Shown here: in pieces, positions 62,511-64,000 of the stretch
Numbering within the stretch: the first letter of the stretch is position 1
Layout: the number at the start of each line of letters is the position of its first letter
Source: Eledone cirrhosa
Lineage: Eukaryota > Mollusca > Cephalopoda > Octopoda > Eledonidae
Length of the DNA stretch: 64,000 nucleotides
Direction: 5' to 3'
Assembly: GCA_964016885.1 (NCBI GenBank)
Contig: OZ024744.1
Location: 116,253,302-116,317,301 of the forward strand
Notes under the pieces: generated by a model
What the model saw: only the letters and a program-made list of their open reading frames with translations
What the model was told of the DNA's origin: nothing
The model's database searches: none
Program-made: the position numbers and the translations under genes

Positions 62511-62563
62511 CTGCCTGAAGAGGTCACAGCCAATAATAGCTGTCACCGAAATATATATAGCAG
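62511..62563 (+). ncRNA. Candidate minimal type I hammerhead ribozyme
   Basis: The parts come in the correct order. A stem I strand CTGC (62511-62514) is followed by the core CTGAAGA (62515-62521, consensus CUGANGA). Stem II pairs 62522-62530 with 62539-62547, eight pairs and one C-C mismatch, around an 8-base loop. The core GAAA is at 62548-62551. A very short A/T stem III (62551-62558) and A at 62559 as the residue before cleavage come next, then GCAG (62560-62563) pairing with the first strand. Very short stem III hammerheads are known from Penelope-like elements. I see no Penelope RT here. The match is by eye, without folding energies. Confidence 0.55.
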
Positions 62564-62634
62564 AGAATATATCATAAACGAAGCCAAATTTTACATGTTT
62601 GACTTACTTATTTTATATATATATAATATATAAG

Positions 62635-63002
62635 ATCAAAAGATGGTTAAAAGAGTTCCATGTATTTTATTATGTGCATTTCAAAAACAAATACCATCAT
62701 GGGTTGATATTTGCGTTCTCATCAGATAAAATAGGGAGACATGATATGAAGCTTAAAAAACACTTGCGAGCAGTGAAGTGTTAAATCAACATATCAACAT
62801 ATGTTGATTAAATCAAGATATCAACATATCAACATATCAACATATGTTGATTTAACACTTCACTGCTCGCAAGTGTTTTTTAAGCTTCATATCATGTCTC
62901 CCTATTTTATCTGATGAGAACGCAAATATCATCCCATGATGATATTTGTTTTTGAAATGCGCATAATAAAATACATGGAACTCTTTTAACCATCTTTTGA
63001 TT
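62635..63002. repeat. Foldback element: 160-bp inverted repeat with 47-bp spacer
   Basis: Left arm 62635-62794 and right arm 62842-63002 are reverse complements with about three to four mismatches (for example GTGC against GCGC, and the CATCATGGG block). The spacer (62795-62841) consists of ATCAACAT-type short repeats. No transposase frame lies inside. It could be a foldback or MITE-type element, or part of the termini of the element that carries the ribozyme motif. A transcript would make a long hairpin RNA. Confidence 0.85.
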
Positions 63003-63095
63003 TTATATTATTTATACTCCAGTCCTATAAACAGTAGAGTGCTTCTTATCCGATATTTGCATTGCTTTATTGTACTACAATAAAACTCACTTCCT

Positions 63096-63101
<6 letters not shown>

Positions 63102-63134
<33 letters not shown>
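63102..63134. repeat. (TA)n microsatellite
   Basis: About 16 TA units following a short CACACA lead. Confidence 0.95.
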
Positions 63135-63136
<2 letters not shown>

Positions 63137-63854
63137 TATTGAAATTTCCGTTGGAAACAAAAAAGGTCATAGAAGTGAAGAGTGCTCTATGTAAGTATCA
63201 GAGCAAAATTTAATGTATAAAAATCAATACAATATAATTACCTCATTACCAGAGGTTTCCCGAATGAGGCGAATACGAAAGAAACGTCTTCATTCGTTCG
63301 TCAGACGAGGCAATATAAAACATGGGTAAATACTTGGAAAGTCTCATCAAGAAAATCAAATGAATTAGAAATTGAAATATATAAAATCTATCAAGAAATA
63401 TAGTTAGGTGTGTGTATATGTATGTATATACGCTCACAGATGTGCATATATGTGTATGCACATATGTATACGTATAGTGAAAAAGTGTGCGTAAATATAA
63501 AATTTAGGGCAAATGTATCTGTATGTCTGTAATCTACAGACAGAATAGATACATCATAAGAATATGAATATGAAGGCGCGCGCATAAACACACCTACACA
63601 TACGTACACTTAGATGCGGAAGTAAAAGAGGTAAGGGAGTGTAATAATTAAAGGAAAGTATCAATCTCGATATATTTATAAAAATGTAACAATAAATTAG
63701 AAAGAAAAAATTTTTAGAAAGAAAAAATTAAAGAAAAGAAGACAAAAAAGGGTACATGCATACACAGACACGCATATCTCACAAAAGAAACGCAAAAATA
63801 TACATGCTTATATACACACGCACACTTACACACCCATACGTTCGATACGTACAT
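63135..63854. other. AT-rich sequence with TG/CA-rich cryptic repeats, no gene seen
   Basis: It contains irregular TATG/TGTA-rich stretches (about 63405-63480) and CACA-rich stretches. Open frames here are low-complexity translations of these repeats and carry no domain. Confidence 0.5.
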
Positions 63855-63874
63855 ACACACACACACACACACAT
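63855..63874. repeat. (AC)n microsatellite
   Basis: About ten AC units within a wider CA-rich region. A poly-A then poly-G run follows near 63931-63948. Confidence 0.9.
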
Positions 63875-64000
63875 ACTTACACTCACGCATATTGACCTGT
63901 TTGCATGCACACGCATAAAAATGAGTAAGTAAAAAAAAGGGGGGGGGGAAGAAAAAAGGAACAAAACATAAAACCTAGATGTCAAAACACGGATATAAAG

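Noticed and set aside
63391..63985. Short open frames at the window end
   Set aside because: They are low-complexity translations of TA-, TG- and CA-rich sequence, with no domain and no conserved copy in the window.

Overview
This is a eukaryotic repeat landscape. I see no ordinary cellular gene. About 45.5 kb of the 64 kb is a satellite array with a unit of about 100 bp. Read on the minus strand, the unit has the A-box head and central body of a tRNA-derived SINE of the kind abundant in cephalopods. That, the lophotrochozoan-type Gypsy and LINE elements and the GATA microsatellites point to a mollusc, most likely a coleoid cephalopod such as an octopus. The host is inferred from remembered repeat families, not from a search.

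Layout. 1-5268: CsRn1-like Ty3/Gypsy LTR retrotransposon, copy 1 (5' LTR almost wholly outside the window, 3' LTR present). 5269-7354: about 21 satellite units. 7355-10926: Gypsy copy 2, with an intact 5' LTR and a 3' half lost through short-homology deletions. 10927-54359: the main array, about 430 units, containing large nearly identical tandem duplications with periods of about 5.2 kb, 2.86 kb and 3.66-3.75 kb. 54360-59407: GA and GATA microsatellites carrying a cluster of 5'-truncated LINE copies, all on the minus strand and nearly all ending in GATA tracts. 59417-60595: decayed mariner-type transposon. About 60605-62380: another decayed copy of the same LINE family, on the plus strand. 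62511-62563: a sequence that folds as a minimal hammerhead ribozyme. 62635-63002: a nearly perfect 160-bp inverted repeat. The rest is AT-rich with TA and CA microsatellites.

How the parts relate. The right flank of Gypsy copy 1 and the left flank of copy 2 are the same 4-bp satellite site (TAGT) at the same point in the unit. This is best explained by one insertion into the satellite, later copied together with it in a unit of about 7.58 kb. Both copies share a gag/protease overlap with a retroviral-type -1 slippery heptamer and a further frame change inside the protease. Each also has private breaks: copy 1 a 1-nt loss after the reverse transcriptase, copy 2 a 1-nt loss in gag plus the 3' truncation. 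The LINE copies appear to use (GATA)n as an insertion target. Short open frames recurring through the satellite are by-products of a stop-poor 100-bp unit, not genes.
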